A stretch of 64,000 nt of DNA, taken from NCBI RefSeq assembly GCF_016907715.1, contig NZ_JAFBCM010000001.1, positions 1 through 64,000 on the forward strand. Reading direction: 5' to 3'. The notes below the pieces were generated by a model. The model was not told the DNA's origin. It made no database searches and worked only from the letters and a program-made list of their open reading frames with translations. The translations under genes and the position numbers were made by a program. This DNA comes from Tenggerimyces flavus. GTDB lineage: Bacteria; Actinomycetota; Actinomycetes; Propionibacteriales; Actinopolymorphaceae. Positions 8,388 through 16,318 of the stretch are shown in pieces (within the stretch, counting starts at the first letter, position 1; each line of letters begins with the position of its first letter).

Positions 8388-9764
8388 CTACGCGGGCACG
8401 ACGTTCTGGTTCAGGCGGAAGACGTTGTCGGGGTCCCACGCCTTCTTGACCTGCTGCAGCCGCACGTAGGTCTCGGTCGGGTACGCGGTCTGCGCGCCCT
8501 CGTCGGTGAGGAAGTTGACGTACGTCCCGACGACCGGCGCCGGCAGCTTCTCCGCGCCGCCTCTCGCCCAGTCGCGGGCGGGGGTGGGGTCCTGGCCGGG
8601 GTGCCAGTCGGCGTGGAACTCGATCGCCCAGCTCGCCGACCGCGGCGCGTACGCCGTCGCTTCGACCGGGACGCGCGAGATCGCGCCGCCGACCGCGGTG
8701 AGCATCACCATGGCGAACGGCGTGGGCGCGGTCAGCTTGTGGTCGATCAGCATGTCGATCGTCGCGTCGTCGATGGTCTCGTGCAGCGAGGCCTTGAGGT
8801 AGCGCCCGACGCCGTGCTCGGACATCGGGTCGATCGTCTGCTGCAGGACCGGGTACGGCATCGCCTGGAACATGTCCATGAACGGCGTGACGCCGTTCTC
8901 GCGCAGCGGCGCCAGCACGCGCTCGCCCTCGTCGGCGGGACCGGCGTAGCAGGCGGCGAGGATCACGATCGGCTTGCCCTGGAGGTGCTCGGGGACGAAC
9001 GGCGCGGGCGGCGCGGTGCTGAAGACCAGGACCTGGCCGACCTCGTCCGGAGCGGTCTTGCCGAACTCGAGGTAGTGCCGGAACAGCGCGGGCGCGTCCT
9101 TGCCGTCGTACATCGCCGAGCCCGCGAAGACCACGGGGCCGAGCTCGTGCAGCTGGTAGGTGAACTTCGTGACGACGCCGAAGTTGCCCCCGCCGCCGCG
9201 GACGGCCCAGAACAGGTCGGGGTTCTCGTCCTTGTTGGCCGTGACGAGCTTGCCCTCGGCGGTGACGAGCTCGACCTCGAGCAGGTTGTCGCAGGCCAGG
9301 CCATGCTTGCGGGCGAGCCAGCCCATGCCGCCGCCGAGCGTCAGGCCGGCGATGCCGGTGTGGGAGACCAGGCCGCCGGTGGTCTGCAGGCCGTGCGCCG
9401 CCGTGGCGCCGTCGAGGTCGGCGAGCAGCGCGCCGCCTTCGGCGACGGCGATCTTGCGCTCGGCGTCGACGACGACCTTGCGCATCAGGCTGAGGTCGAC
9501 CACGACGCCGTCGTCGACCACGGACAGGCCGGGGATGCTGTGTCCGCCGCCGCGGATGGCGATCGGCAGGTCGTTTGCCCTGGCGAGGCGGAGGGCCGCG
9601 GCGACGTCGTCGGGCGTGGTGCAGCGGGCGATGAGCGCGGGGCGCCGGTCGATGGCTCCGTTCCAGACCTTGCGGACCTCGTCGTACGCGGGATCGCTGG
9701 CGAAGACCAGCTCTCCGGCGAACCCGTTCGCGGCTGCGCGCAGCTCTTCTTCTTTGACAGTCAT
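8388..9764 (-). CDS. FAD-binding oxidoreductase, berberine-bridge type
   Basis: 458 residues. An N-terminal FAD_binding_4 (PCMH) domain contains RGGGHS with His75, the usual covalent FAD attachment residue, and the LTLGGGMGWLARKHGL loop. The C-terminus has the BBE motif (AWDPDNVFRLNQNV). Such enzymes oxidise sugars, alkaloids or polyketides with O2. There is no signal peptide, so it is probably cytoplasmic. It is divergent from the methyltransferase-like gene across 159 bases. Substrate not deducible. Confidence 0.92.
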   Translation of the reverse strand: MTVKEEELRAAANGFAGELVFASDPAYDEVRKVWNGAIDRRPALIARCTTPDDVAAALRLARANDLPIAIRGGGHSIPGLSVVDDGVVVDLSLMRKVVVDAERKIAVAEGGALLADLDGATAAHGLQTTGGLVSHTGIAGLTLGGGMGWLARKHGLACDNLLEVELVTAEGKLVTANKDENPDLFWAVRGGGGNFGVVTKFTYQLHELGPVVFAGSAMYDGKDAPALFRHYLEFGKTAPDEVGQVLVFSTAPPAPFVPEHLQGKPIVILAACYAGPADEGERVLAPLRENGVTPFMDMFQAMPYPVLQQTIDPMSEHGVGRYLKASLHETIDDATIDMLIDHKLTAPTPFAMVMLTAVGGAISRVPVEATAYAPRSASWAIEFHADWHPGQDPTPARDWARGGAEKLPAPVVGTYVNFLTDEGAQTAYPTETYVRLQQVKKAWDPDNVFRLNQNVVPA

Positions 9765-9923
9765 GGTTTCGCGTTCCCCCTCTTGGTCGACTCCCCTCAG
9801 GATCGTAGGTCGTGTGGTTGGTCGCCATCGGCGGTTCTACGTAATCACGGAGGGTGTCCGGGGGCTGTTGTACGCAATTCCACCGATGCCGCTTGGCCCG
9901 TTCGCGCACCGATGATGCGCCTT

Positions 9924-10691
9924 ATGAGTGAGCCGCATCCCGAGACGTTCGCAGCTCTGCACGACGCCGTGGGGACGGCCGCGGTGCTGGACAGCGCGGT
10001 CCAGCTCGGCGTTCTGGCCCGGCTGGCGGAGGGCGCGGCGACGCCTGCCGAGGTCGCGCTTTCGTGTGAGCTTCCTGAGCGGCAGGCCCATGCGTTGGTG
10101 GTGGCGCTGGTGTCGATCGGGGTGGTGGTGCACGTACCGCCGGACCGGTTCCGCCCGGCGGTGGCGGGGATGCCCGCCGTGCACCGGCTGCTCGACGTGT
10201 GGCGGCGGTTGCCGCGGCAGTTGGGGCAGAACGGGTTGCCCACGGACCCGTACGACTTCGCCTCTTTGGACTCGGGAGCCGTCACTCGCGCGCGGGGCCT
10301 GCTTGCCCGTCCGGGCGACCGGTTGCTGGAGGTGTCCACCCCTTCGGTCGCCGCCGCGCCTGATTCGTACGATCTGATCCTGGTCGACAACGTGTGTCAC
10401 CTGCAGACGGAGCCGGAGAACCTGCGGTTGGTGGCACGGTTGGCTCCCGCTCTGCGGCTTGGTGGGCGGTTGGCGATCGTGGATGTGCTGCCTTCTTCTT
10501 CGTCCGCTCCGCCGATGTCTCTGGCTTTGTACGAGCTGTCGTTGGCCGTGCGGACTGCCGGGGGCCGACTGCATCCGGTGGCGGCGTACCGGCGGTGGCT
10601 GCACCTGGCGGGGTTGCTGGACGTGTCGGTGGTGCCTCTTGGTGGGCGGCTCCCGCATGCGCTTCTCACAGGTGCGCGTCCGAGCGCGTAG
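9924..10691 (+). CDS. O-methyltransferase-like protein with degenerate SAM region
   Basis: 255 residues. The N-terminal half resembles the winged-helix dimerisation domain of plant-type O-methyltransferases (VLDSAVQLGVLARLAEGAATPAEVA). The C-terminal half keeps the core strands YDLILVDNVCHL and LRLGGRLAIVDVLPSS. The usual glycine-rich SAM loop is not recognisable between them (GDRLLEVSTPSVAAAPDSYD is short), so activity is uncertain. ATG 9912 would add four residues. The next gene (PhzF family) follows after 24 bases. Confidence 0.65.
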   Translation: MSEPHPETFAALHDAVGTAAVLDSAVQLGVLARLAEGAATPAEVALSCELPERQAHALVVALVSIGVVVHVPPDRFRPAVAGMPAVHRLLDVWRRLPRQLGQNGLPTDPYDFASLDSGAVTRARGLLARPGDRLLEVSTPSVAAAPDSYDLILVDNVCHLQTEPENLRLVARLAPALRLGGRLAIVDVLPSSSSAPPMSLALYELSLAVRTAGGRLHPVAAYRRWLHLAGLLDVSVVPLGGRLPHALLTGARPSA

Positions 10692-10715
10692 TGACCAGTC
10701 CGTACGCTCTGCGGC

Positions 10716-11573
10716 ATGGCCGAGTTGACGTACGAGATCGTGGATGTCTTTACAGATCAGGCATTTGCGGGCAATCCGCTCGCTGTGGTGTTGGGTGCTG
10801 ACTCCCTGTCTGGCTCGCAGCTCCAGACATTGGCGCGGGAGTTCAACCTGTCCGAGACGGTCTTTCCGCTGCGTCCTACTGTGGCGGGCGCTGACTATCG
10901 GGTGCGGATCTTCACGCCTGCCGCGGAGTTGCCGTTCGCGGGGCACCCGTGCGTGGGTTGCGCCGTGACGTTGGCGCGGCTGGGCCTTCTCGAGCACGGG
11001 ACGCGGGTGCAGGAGTGCGGGGCGGGACTGATTCCCATGGAGGTGTTGGGGAACCAGGCGACGTTGAGCGGTGGCCCGGTGTCCGTGGGGCCTGAACTCT
11101 CACCTTCGCCACTGCTTTCCGTCGTGGGGCTTATGGAATCGGACTTCGTGGGGCCAGCGCCACGTACGACCTCGGCGGGAATCCCCCACACCTTCCTGTC
11201 CGTATCGCCGTCGTCCGTCTCGCGCGCTGTTCTCGATCTGGCGGCCTCGCGTGAGCACGACGTCCCGCGGGTGACGGTCTTCTCCTGGAACGCCGAAGCC
11301 CGCCGCTCCCACGCCCGCATGTTCGACCCCGGCCACGGCGTCCTCGAAGACCCCGCCACCGGCTCCAGCGCCCTAGCCTTCGGCGTCTACCTGGTCGCCT
11401 CCGGCCTCGTGCCCCCGTCCGGCGAAACGCCGTACGGCATCGACCAAGGAGCCGAAATGGGCCGCCCCTCCCTGCTCTGCTGCACAGTAGAAGCAGAGAA
11501 CGGCCTGGCCACCCGCACCACAGTCACCGGCCAAGTAGTCCCCATAGCCCGAGGCACCATCCGCATCCCCTGA
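10716..11573 (+). CDS. PhzF-family isomerase/epimerase-like protein
   Basis: 285 residues matching the PhzF fold. The N-terminus has VDVFTDQAFAGNPLAVV, then FNLSETVF with the catalytic Glu (about 46), FTPAAELPFAGHPCVG in domain 1, and DPATGSSALAFG in domain 2. The family has the diaminopimelate-epimerase fold and includes the phenazine enzyme PhzF, but most members are uncharacterised. Start ATG 10716 lies seven bases after TACGCT. It ends one base short of the convergent DUF6406-like gene. Confidence 0.92.
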   Translation: MAELTYEIVDVFTDQAFAGNPLAVVLGADSLSGSQLQTLAREFNLSETVFPLRPTVAGADYRVRIFTPAAELPFAGHPCVGCAVTLARLGLLEHGTRVQECGAGLIPMEVLGNQATLSGGPVSVGPELSPSPLLSVVGLMESDFVGPAPRTTSAGIPHTFLSVSPSSVSRAVLDLAASREHDVPRVTVFSWNAEARRSHARMFDPGHGVLEDPATGSSALAFGVYLVASGLVPPSGETPYGIDQGAEMGRPSLLCCTVEAENGLATRTTVTGQVVPIARGTIRIP

Positions 11574-11574
11574 G

Positions 11575-11832
11575 CTAGACCCTGACGACCCTGGCCAAAC
11601 GGTCGCCAGCGGCCGGCTCGTACACGCTCGACACCTTCCACGTCGCACCCGCGAACTCGAAGGTGTCGCCCTCCACGACCGACACGTCGCGATCGCCTGA
11701 CTCATCCCCCAGCCCGAGCTGAAGAACCCGACGCCCGCTCTCGTCGACATAGCGATGGCCCGCGACGTACGCATCGCCGACGTGCTCGAGAACCCCGTGG
11801 ACGATCTCGATGGTCTGCGGAAGCTCGGTCAT
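11575..11832 (-). CDS. DUF6406-like small protein, partner of calpain-like protease 1
   Basis: An 85-residue acidic, probably beta-rich protein with no signal or membrane segment. Its core (GHRYVDESGRRVLQLGL, VVEGDTFEFAGATWKV) is clearly paralogous to the product at 17595-17864, and both resemble the actinobacterial DUF6406 family as I recall it. The start is 6 bases downstream of the protease stop, so the genes are surely co-transcribed. Because the same pairing recurs 6 kb away, it probably works with the protease as inhibitor, immunity protein, chaperone or substrate. None of these is shown by the sequence. Confidence 0.85.
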   Translation of the reverse strand: MTELPQTIEIVHGVLEHVGDAYVAGHRYVDESGRRVLQLGLGDESGDRDVSVVEGDTFEFAGATWKVSSVYEPAAGDRLARVVRV

Positions 11833-11838
11833 GGTCGT

Positions 11839-13131
11839 CTACCTCAAAGTCGTGTAGGAGCCGTTGCGTGTGCCATCAGGGTTATACCGCTGGACGAGCT
11901 CGAGGAAGGTCCGCGCCTCCATCGCCGGCGGGTCGTGACCCTCACCCCACGGGTTCCGCAGGCGGATCTTGTCGCCATCGACGCTCGTGACCTCATAGAC
12001 GTGCCGGAACGCGAACACCGACGGGCTGAATGGCGCCGGCTCATGCTCCAGCGGACTTCGGGTGTTGACGAGAATCGGCTTGCCCTCTTCGAGTTTCGTG
12101 CGGAGCTCGGTGAGGAGCGTGTGATTGTCGCTCGGCAGCTTCCGTACCTCGGCCTCCTGCCCGGTGAGCGTCGCGAGGAGGTCCGCTCGGTCGCGGGGCG
12201 TGGAGCCCGCCTGGAGGCGGTCGTAGCCGGTGGGTCCGTCGTCGGGGGTGGGGTCGATGTTCTGCTTCGCTCGCTGGGCGTCGATGTCGCCCTTCCGGTC
12301 GGTGCGCCAGGTGTGATCCCAGCGCGCCTTCTGGCTGGCGTCCCAGGTTTGATCTTGCGCGGCGATGGCCTTCTCCAGCAGGGCCGGCCAGGCCACGACT
12401 TCGGCCTTCGCGCCGACCAGGTCTCGGGCGGGGTGGTCTTCGCGGACGGGAAGCTCGTCGGACAGGCGGATCGTTCTCGTGTTACCCGTCGGCCTCGCGA
12501 CCGGATCGAGGTGGCTGGCCGGCTTGATCTCGTGCACGGTGACCTCGTACTCGCCCTCGCCCACCTGCTTGATCGCGCGTTCGATGTCGCCCGGTCGATG
12601 CCCGGCAACGGCGCCGAAGGTGGCGAGCACGCCGCAGTCGCCGATGCGTCCCTGCGCGACGTCCTTGCGGGTGGGCTCGCCGTCGAAGGCGGGGATCGGC
12701 TTGTCCTGGTCGCGGACGAGGTAGCGCTCGTACGTGGCCTCGGGAAGCGCCTGGAAGTACCGCTGCGTGAGCGGCGGCTCGCGGACCTCGCGGACCTCGC
12801 GCGGCCCGTCCTTGCCCGGCGCCCCGGCATCCGGCGCACCGCCAGCGGGATTGCCGGCTACGTCGTCCTTGCCGCCGAACCGACGAGCGGCCTGGTCGGC
12901 GACTCGGCCACTCAGCGCCGCGAGCTCTGGGCGGATGGGTTGGACGACCTCGGGCTGCGGCCGCTCTACCCTCCCCGGCCCGACCTGCTCGGACGGGTCG
13001 TAAGCCTTTCGGTCCCCGGAACGCAGCTCGGCCAGCGCTTCCAGGCGACCGAACTCGGCCGACTCCGAGCGCGCCGGCTCGCCCTCGGCCGGAGTCTCCG
13101 ACTTGTCCACCTGCCCCCGCAGCTCGCTCAC
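11839..13131 (-). CDS. Calpain-like (C2 family) cysteine protease, copy 1
   Basis: 430 residues, no signal peptide. A low-complexity N-terminus (1-115) carries a motif shared with copy 2 (SAEFGRLEALAELRSGDRKAY, about 24-44). The protease core starts near 120. QGRIGDC gives oxyanion Gln160 and nucleophile Cys166. His377 in FRHVYEV and Asn393 in LRNPWG complete the calpain triad and the family's NPWG motif. No EF-hand or C2 domain is present. GTG 13131 lies six bases after CATTCT and starts SELRG exactly as in copy 2; ATG 13164 would place the start upstream of the shared promoter block. The DUF6406-like gene follows. Substrate and route out of the cell, if any, are unknown. Confidence 0.88.
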   Translation of the reverse strand: MSELRGQVDKSETPAEGEPARSESAEFGRLEALAELRSGDRKAYDPSEQVGPGRVERPQPEVVQPIRPELAALSGRVADQAARRFGGKDDVAGNPAGGAPDAGAPGKDGPREVREVREPPLTQRYFQALPEATYERYLVRDQDKPIPAFDGEPTRKDVAQGRIGDCGVLATFGAVAGHRPGDIERAIKQVGEGEYEVTVHEIKPASHLDPVARPTGNTRTIRLSDELPVREDHPARDLVGAKAEVVAWPALLEKAIAAQDQTWDASQKARWDHTWRTDRKGDIDAQRAKQNIDPTPDDGPTGYDRLQAGSTPRDRADLLATLTGQEAEVRKLPSDNHTLLTELRTKLEEGKPILVNTRSPLEHEPAPFSPSVFAFRHVYEVTSVDGDKIRLRNPWGEGHDPPAMEARTFLELVQRYNPDGTRNGSYTTLR

Positions 13132-13211
13132 CCGCCCAGAATGGCACGGTCCGCTCTTCACCACGCAAACCCTTCGCGCGGCTGTGGACAGCCCTGGTAG
13201 AGCTTGCGCCT
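13132..13211. promoter_or_regulatory. Shared bidirectional promoter block A with GCTGTGGACAGC near-palindrome
   Basis: The 80 bases between protease 1 (leftward) and the acetyltransferase (rightward) hold CATTCT on the minus strand (13138-13143), six bases before GTG 13131, and TAGAGC on the plus strand (13198-13203), eight bases before ATG 13212. Between them is GCTGTGGACAGC (13181-13192), an inverted repeat apart from its GG centre. The GCGGACCGTGCCATTCTGG stretch and the GCTGTGGACAGC element recur in blocks B and C. It is probably an operator-promoter unit. Confidence 0.6.
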
Positions 13212-13817
13212 ATGGACGAGGCTCGGCGGTTGTGGGAGGCGCAGCTTCGGCTGGAATGCAAGGCGCTCGACAGGACTGGTCGGATGGTCAGGATCGACGG
13301 CGACGAACCTGATCCCATCGCCACCTGCACGGTGGTCCGGTTCCGTGACGGCTACGCGATGGCCCTTGCCGGCGGCGCCGACGTCGTGGGCCTGGAGCCC
13401 GCGCACGCCTTCGACGATCAGGAGTCCGCGGCGGCGACGATCGGCGGAGGTCGCCCGACGCGGGTGGAGATCTACAGCACCTACGTGTTTCCGCACGTTG
13501 TGTCAGCCCCGGATCCCGCAGTGGTTCGCCAGGGGCGCGAGCAGTACGCCGTCGTGGTCAGCGGCCGCCAGGTGTCATGGGCGAGTTCGTCGCGTTCGAA
13601 CGAGGAGGCTGCCGAGCTGTGGGTACGGACCAGCGAGGACTCACGCGGCCACGGATACGCGACTCTGGCCACCCGCGCGTGGGCCGCGGAGGTCACCGGC
13701 GAAGGGAGAATCGCGTTCTACAGCCACCGCGACAGCAACACGCCCTCACGTCACCTCGCAACCAAGCTCGGCGTCGTGCCCGTCTTCGACCTGGCGAACC
13801 TCACGATCGAGGCTTGA
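13212..13817 (+). CDS. GNAT-family N-acetyltransferase, divergent
   Basis: 201 residues. The C-terminal third carries a GNAT acetyl-CoA site: ELWVRTSEDSRGHGYATLAT (R-G-H-G-Y-A loop) followed by FYSHRDSNTPSRHLATKLG, the usual N-T-x-S-R-x-L-A-x-K-L-G helix. The N-terminal 120 residues are not recognised and hold the acceptor site in this subfamily. It is divergent from protease 1 across promoter block A, which suggests shared control. It could modify a small molecule or a protein; a link to the protease cassette is inference. Confidence 0.8.
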   Translation: MDEARRLWEAQLRLECKALDRTGRMVRIDGDEPDPIATCTVVRFRDGYAMALAGGADVVGLEPAHAFDDQESAAATIGGGRPTRVEIYSTYVFPHVVSAPDPAVVRQGREQYAVVVSGRQVSWASSSRSNEEAAELWVRTSEDSRGHGYATLATRAWAAEVTGEGRIAFYSHRDSNTPSRHLATKLGVVPVFDLANLTIEA

Positions 13818-13881
13818 TCAGAGCTGTGCCCGATGACCGTCGCCGGCGGTGTCGCCCGCTCCGGGATCGCGTCCACCAAGC

Positions 13882-13955
13882 CCAGAATGGCACGATCCGC
13901 TCGCTAGCCGGCAAGGCAGTCGCGGGGCTGTGGACAGCGGTGATAGGGCTGGGGC
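13882..13955. promoter_or_regulatory. Shared promoter block B (third copy, ahead of the phosphotransferase)
   Basis: This repeats block A in the same orientation: CCAGAATGGCACGATCCGCTC at 13882-13902, GCTGTGGACAGC at 13927-13938 and TAGGGC at 13944-13949, six bases before GTG 13956. The leftward CATTCT box is intact, but no protease frame follows it; the acetyltransferase ends at 13817 instead. It is either a duplicated promoter or the remains of a lost cassette. Confidence 0.55.
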
Positions 13956-14801
13956 GTGGAGAGTACTTGGCGGCCCTTGTCGGAACGGGTTCGGGCGTGG
14001 GCTGAGGGGATTGTCGGGTCGATCCACGCCGTCGAGCGGCTGACGGGCGGCCTGACGGCTGACATCGATCGTCTCTCCGTTGGCGCTGTCGACGTCGTGC
14101 TCAGGCGGTGGGGCGATCGTCGGTGGGGGCGGGAGCTCGTGGCTCGCGAGGCGACCGGCCTGCGGGCTCTTGCCGGGCGGGGCGTTCCGGCGCCAGTGCT
14201 CGTCGCGGCGGACTCCGGTGAGGTGGCGGGTGAGCCGTGCCTGTTGATGACCGCCCTCCCTGGCCGCCAGCTGCTTCGATCCCCGAACATCGCCGAGTTG
14301 GCGACGACGCTCGCGCACGTTCACGACCTCGATCCCACCGGCCTCGCGGCGACCGATCCGCATGGGTTCGACGAGCGACGGGTCGACGGGTGGATCCGCG
14401 ACCCCGCTCTCGCCGAGACCGTCAAGCAAACGCTGGCGACAGAACTCGACGAGTCAGCGCCGGTCCTCGTCCACGGCGACTACCAGCTCCTCAACACCCT
14501 CTGGCGCAACGACGATCTCACCGGCGTCGTCGACTGGACCTACACCGGAAGCGGGAGGCGCGAGACGGACGTCGGGCTGTGCCGCGCCTCGCTGGCCGTA
14601 CTCGTCTCAGCGGACGCGGCCGACACGTTCCTCCGTCGCTACGAAGCCGAGGCCGGCGTACGCATCGATCCAAACGCCGACCTGCGAGCGCTGATGTCGT
14701 TCGGCCCGAGCTGGTTGGGGTTCCTGACCGACCAACTCGGCGCGCCGGCCCCGAACCAGCTCGAGGCCGTCGTCCTCAGAGCTGCTTCCAGGCTTGGGTG
14801 A
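13956..14801 (+). CDS. Aminoglycoside phosphotransferase-like kinase (APH family)
   Basis: 281 residues with the APH/choline-kinase fold. The N-lobe has VDVVLRRWG (ATP-binding Lys replaced by Arg) and an EATGLRAL helix. The catalytic loop is VHGDYQLLNTLW (H-G-D-x5-N), followed by GVVDWTYTGSGRRETD as the metal-binding region. Members phosphorylate aminoglycosides, sugars or amino alcohols; the substrate cannot be told. GTG 13956 follows promoter block B. The last 26 bases overlap the convergent aminotransferase. Confidence 0.85.
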   Translation: MESTWRPLSERVRAWAEGIVGSIHAVERLTGGLTADIDRLSVGAVDVVLRRWGDRRWGRELVAREATGLRALAGRGVPAPVLVAADSGEVAGEPCLLMTALPGRQLLRSPNIAELATTLAHVHDLDPTGLAATDPHGFDERRVDGWIRDPALAETVKQTLATELDESAPVLVHGDYQLLNTLWRNDDLTGVVDWTYTGSGRRETDVGLCRASLAVLVSADAADTFLRRYEAEAGVRIDPNADLRALMSFGPSWLGFLTDQLGAPAPNQLEAVVLRAASRLG

Positions 14802-16140
14802 GGGCCTCGCGGAGGATCTGTTCCATCTCGTCGAAGTGCGACTGGTCGCAGATCAACGGCGGGGACAGCTGGATCACGGGGTCGCCGCGGTCGTCGGCGC
14901 GGCAGTACAGGCCGGCTTCGAAGATGGCCTTCGACAGGTATCCGCGCAGCAGGCGCTCGGACTCCTCGTCGTTGAACGTCTCCTTCGTCGCCTTGTCCTT
15001 CACCAGCTCGATGCCGTAGAAGTACCCGGCCCCGCGGACGTCGCCGACGATCGGCAGGTCGTACAGCTTCTCCAGCGTCGAACGGAACGCGTCCTCGTTC
15101 GCCCGCACATGCTGCGGCAGCTGCTCGCGTTCGAAGACGTCGAGGTTCGCCAGCCCCACCGCGGTCGAGACGGGATGCCCGCCGAAGGTGTAGCCGTGCA
15201 CGAAGCTCGTGTGCCCCTTGAGGAACGGCTCCATCAGACGGTCGGTCGCGATCATCGCGCCGAGCGGCGAGTAGCCGGACGTGATGCCCTTCGCGCAGGT
15301 GATGATGTCCGGCTGGTACCCGTACCGCGTCGATCCGAAGATCTCGCCCAGCCGGCCGAACGCGCAGATCACCTCGTCAGAGACGAGCAGGACGTCGTTC
15401 TCGTCGCAGATCTCGCGTACCCGTTCGAAATACCCGGGCGGCGGCGGGAAACAGCCACCCGCATTTTGTACTGGCTCCAAAAATACAGCGGCTACAGTAT
15501 CCGCGCCCTCGTTCTCGATCGCGACGCCGATCTGGTCTGCGGCCCAGCGCCCGAACGCGACGGGGTCGTCGGCGTGGATCGGGGCGCGGTAGAGGTTGGT
15601 GTTCGCGACGTGGGACGTGCTGGGGACGAGCGGCTCGTACGGCGCCTTCAGGCCGGGCAGCCCAGTGATCGAGAGCGCGCCGTGCGTGGTGCCGTGGTAG
15701 GCGATCGAACGGCTGATGACCTTGTGCTTCGTCGGCCGGCCGGTGAGCTTGTAGTACTGCTTGGCGAGCTTCCACGCGCTCTCGACCGCTTCGCCGCCGC
15801 CGCTGGTGAAGAACACGCGGTTGAGGTCGCCCGGCGCGTACGCGGCGATGCGCTCGGCGAGCTCGATGGCGCTGGGGTGGGCGTACGACCAGAGCGGGAA
15901 GTACGCGAGCTCAGCCGCCTGCTTGGCGGCGGCCTGCGCGAGCTCGGCGCGGCCGTGCCCGACCTGGACGGTGAACAGGCCGGCGAGCCCGTCGAGGTAG
16001 CGCTTGCCGTTGCTGTCCCAGATGTACGGACCCTCGCCGCGGACGATCACGGGGATGTCGGCGTCCTGGTAGGGACCCATGCGGGTGAAGTGCATCCAGA
16101 GGTGATCGCGGGCGGACTGCTGCAGGTCTTCGTGGGACAT
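14776..16140 (-). CDS. Class III aminotransferase, probably putrescine/polyamine aminotransferase
   Basis: 454 residues, PLP-dependent fold type I: GGGEAVESAWKLAKQYY, SDEVICAFGRLG with the PLP Asp, and the Schiff-base lysine in CAKGITSGYSPLG (about 283). It closely resembles putrescine- or spermidine-pyruvate aminotransferases and omega-transaminases (EPVQNAGGCFPPPPGYF). A polyamine transporter and an Lrp regulator lie 1.7-6 kb away, supporting a role in polyamine catabolism. Odd point: codons around 15462-15515 (GTA TTT TTG ... CAA AAT) are AT-rich, unlike the rest of the gene. The gene is now separated from the transporter by protease cassette 2. Confidence 0.9.
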   Translation of the reverse strand: MSHEDLQQSARDHLWMHFTRMGPYQDADIPVIVRGEGPYIWDSNGKRYLDGLAGLFTVQVGHGRAELAQAAAKQAAELAYFPLWSYAHPSAIELAERIAAYAPGDLNRVFFTSGGGEAVESAWKLAKQYYKLTGRPTKHKVISRSIAYHGTTHGALSITGLPGLKAPYEPLVPSTSHVANTNLYRAPIHADDPVAFGRWAADQIGVAIENEGADTVAAVFLEPVQNAGGCFPPPPGYFERVREICDENDVLLVSDEVICAFGRLGEIFGSTRYGYQPDIITCAKGITSGYSPLGAMIATDRLMEPFLKGHTSFVHGYTFGGHPVSTAVGLANLDVFEREQLPQHVRANEDAFRSTLEKLYDLPIVGDVRGAGYFYGIELVKDKATKETFNDEESERLLRGYLSKAIFEAGLYCRADDRGDPVIQLSPPLICDQSHFDEMEQILREALTQAWKQL

Positions 16141-16213
16141 GTCGGTCAGTGTGCCTCAGGTCGAGCGAGGGCGGCAAGGGAATCCGTGGCCTTCCGGCGC
16201 CGAGGGTCGCGAT

Positions 16214-16245
16214 ATCGGTCGCCTTCAGCGCTGCGGGCGACCGAT
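16214..16245. promoter_or_regulatory. 10-base inverted repeat ATCGGTCGCC-N12-GGCGACCGAT
   Basis: A perfect 10-base inverted repeat sits in the divergent intergenic region, 74 bases upstream of the aminotransferase start and 73 bases before promoter-proximal base 16319 of protease 2. The spacing fits a dimeric regulator site. It is absent from blocks A and B, so it more likely serves the aminotransferase. Confidence 0.35.
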
Positions 16246-16268
16246 TCCATACCCTGTCGGCTGTCAGT

Positions 16269-16318
16269 GCTGTGGACAGCCGCGGCGGCGCGGACGCGGA
16301 TCATGCCATTCTGGACAA
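16269..16318 (+). promoter_or_regulatory. Promoter block C of calpain-like protease 2
   Basis: GCTGTGGACAGC (16269-16280) is followed by GCGGATCATGCCATTCTGG, with the -10-like CATTCT at 16307-16312, six bases before GTG 16319. Spacing to the start is identical to that of protease 1, while the sequence between the operator-like element and the -10 box differs. This points to selection on the promoter rather than simple recent duplication. Confidence 0.6.

Noticed and set aside
7171-9909. A 912-codon open frame on the minus strand
   Set aside because: Only its last 398 codons (from GTG 8367) encode a recognisable protein; the rest is an Arg/Pro-rich shadow of the FAD oxidase gene.
13181-16280. 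Interpreting GCTGTGGACAGC as DnaA boxes
   Set aside because: It differs from TGTGGACAA at the last base, and its fixed placement beside promoters fits an operator better.
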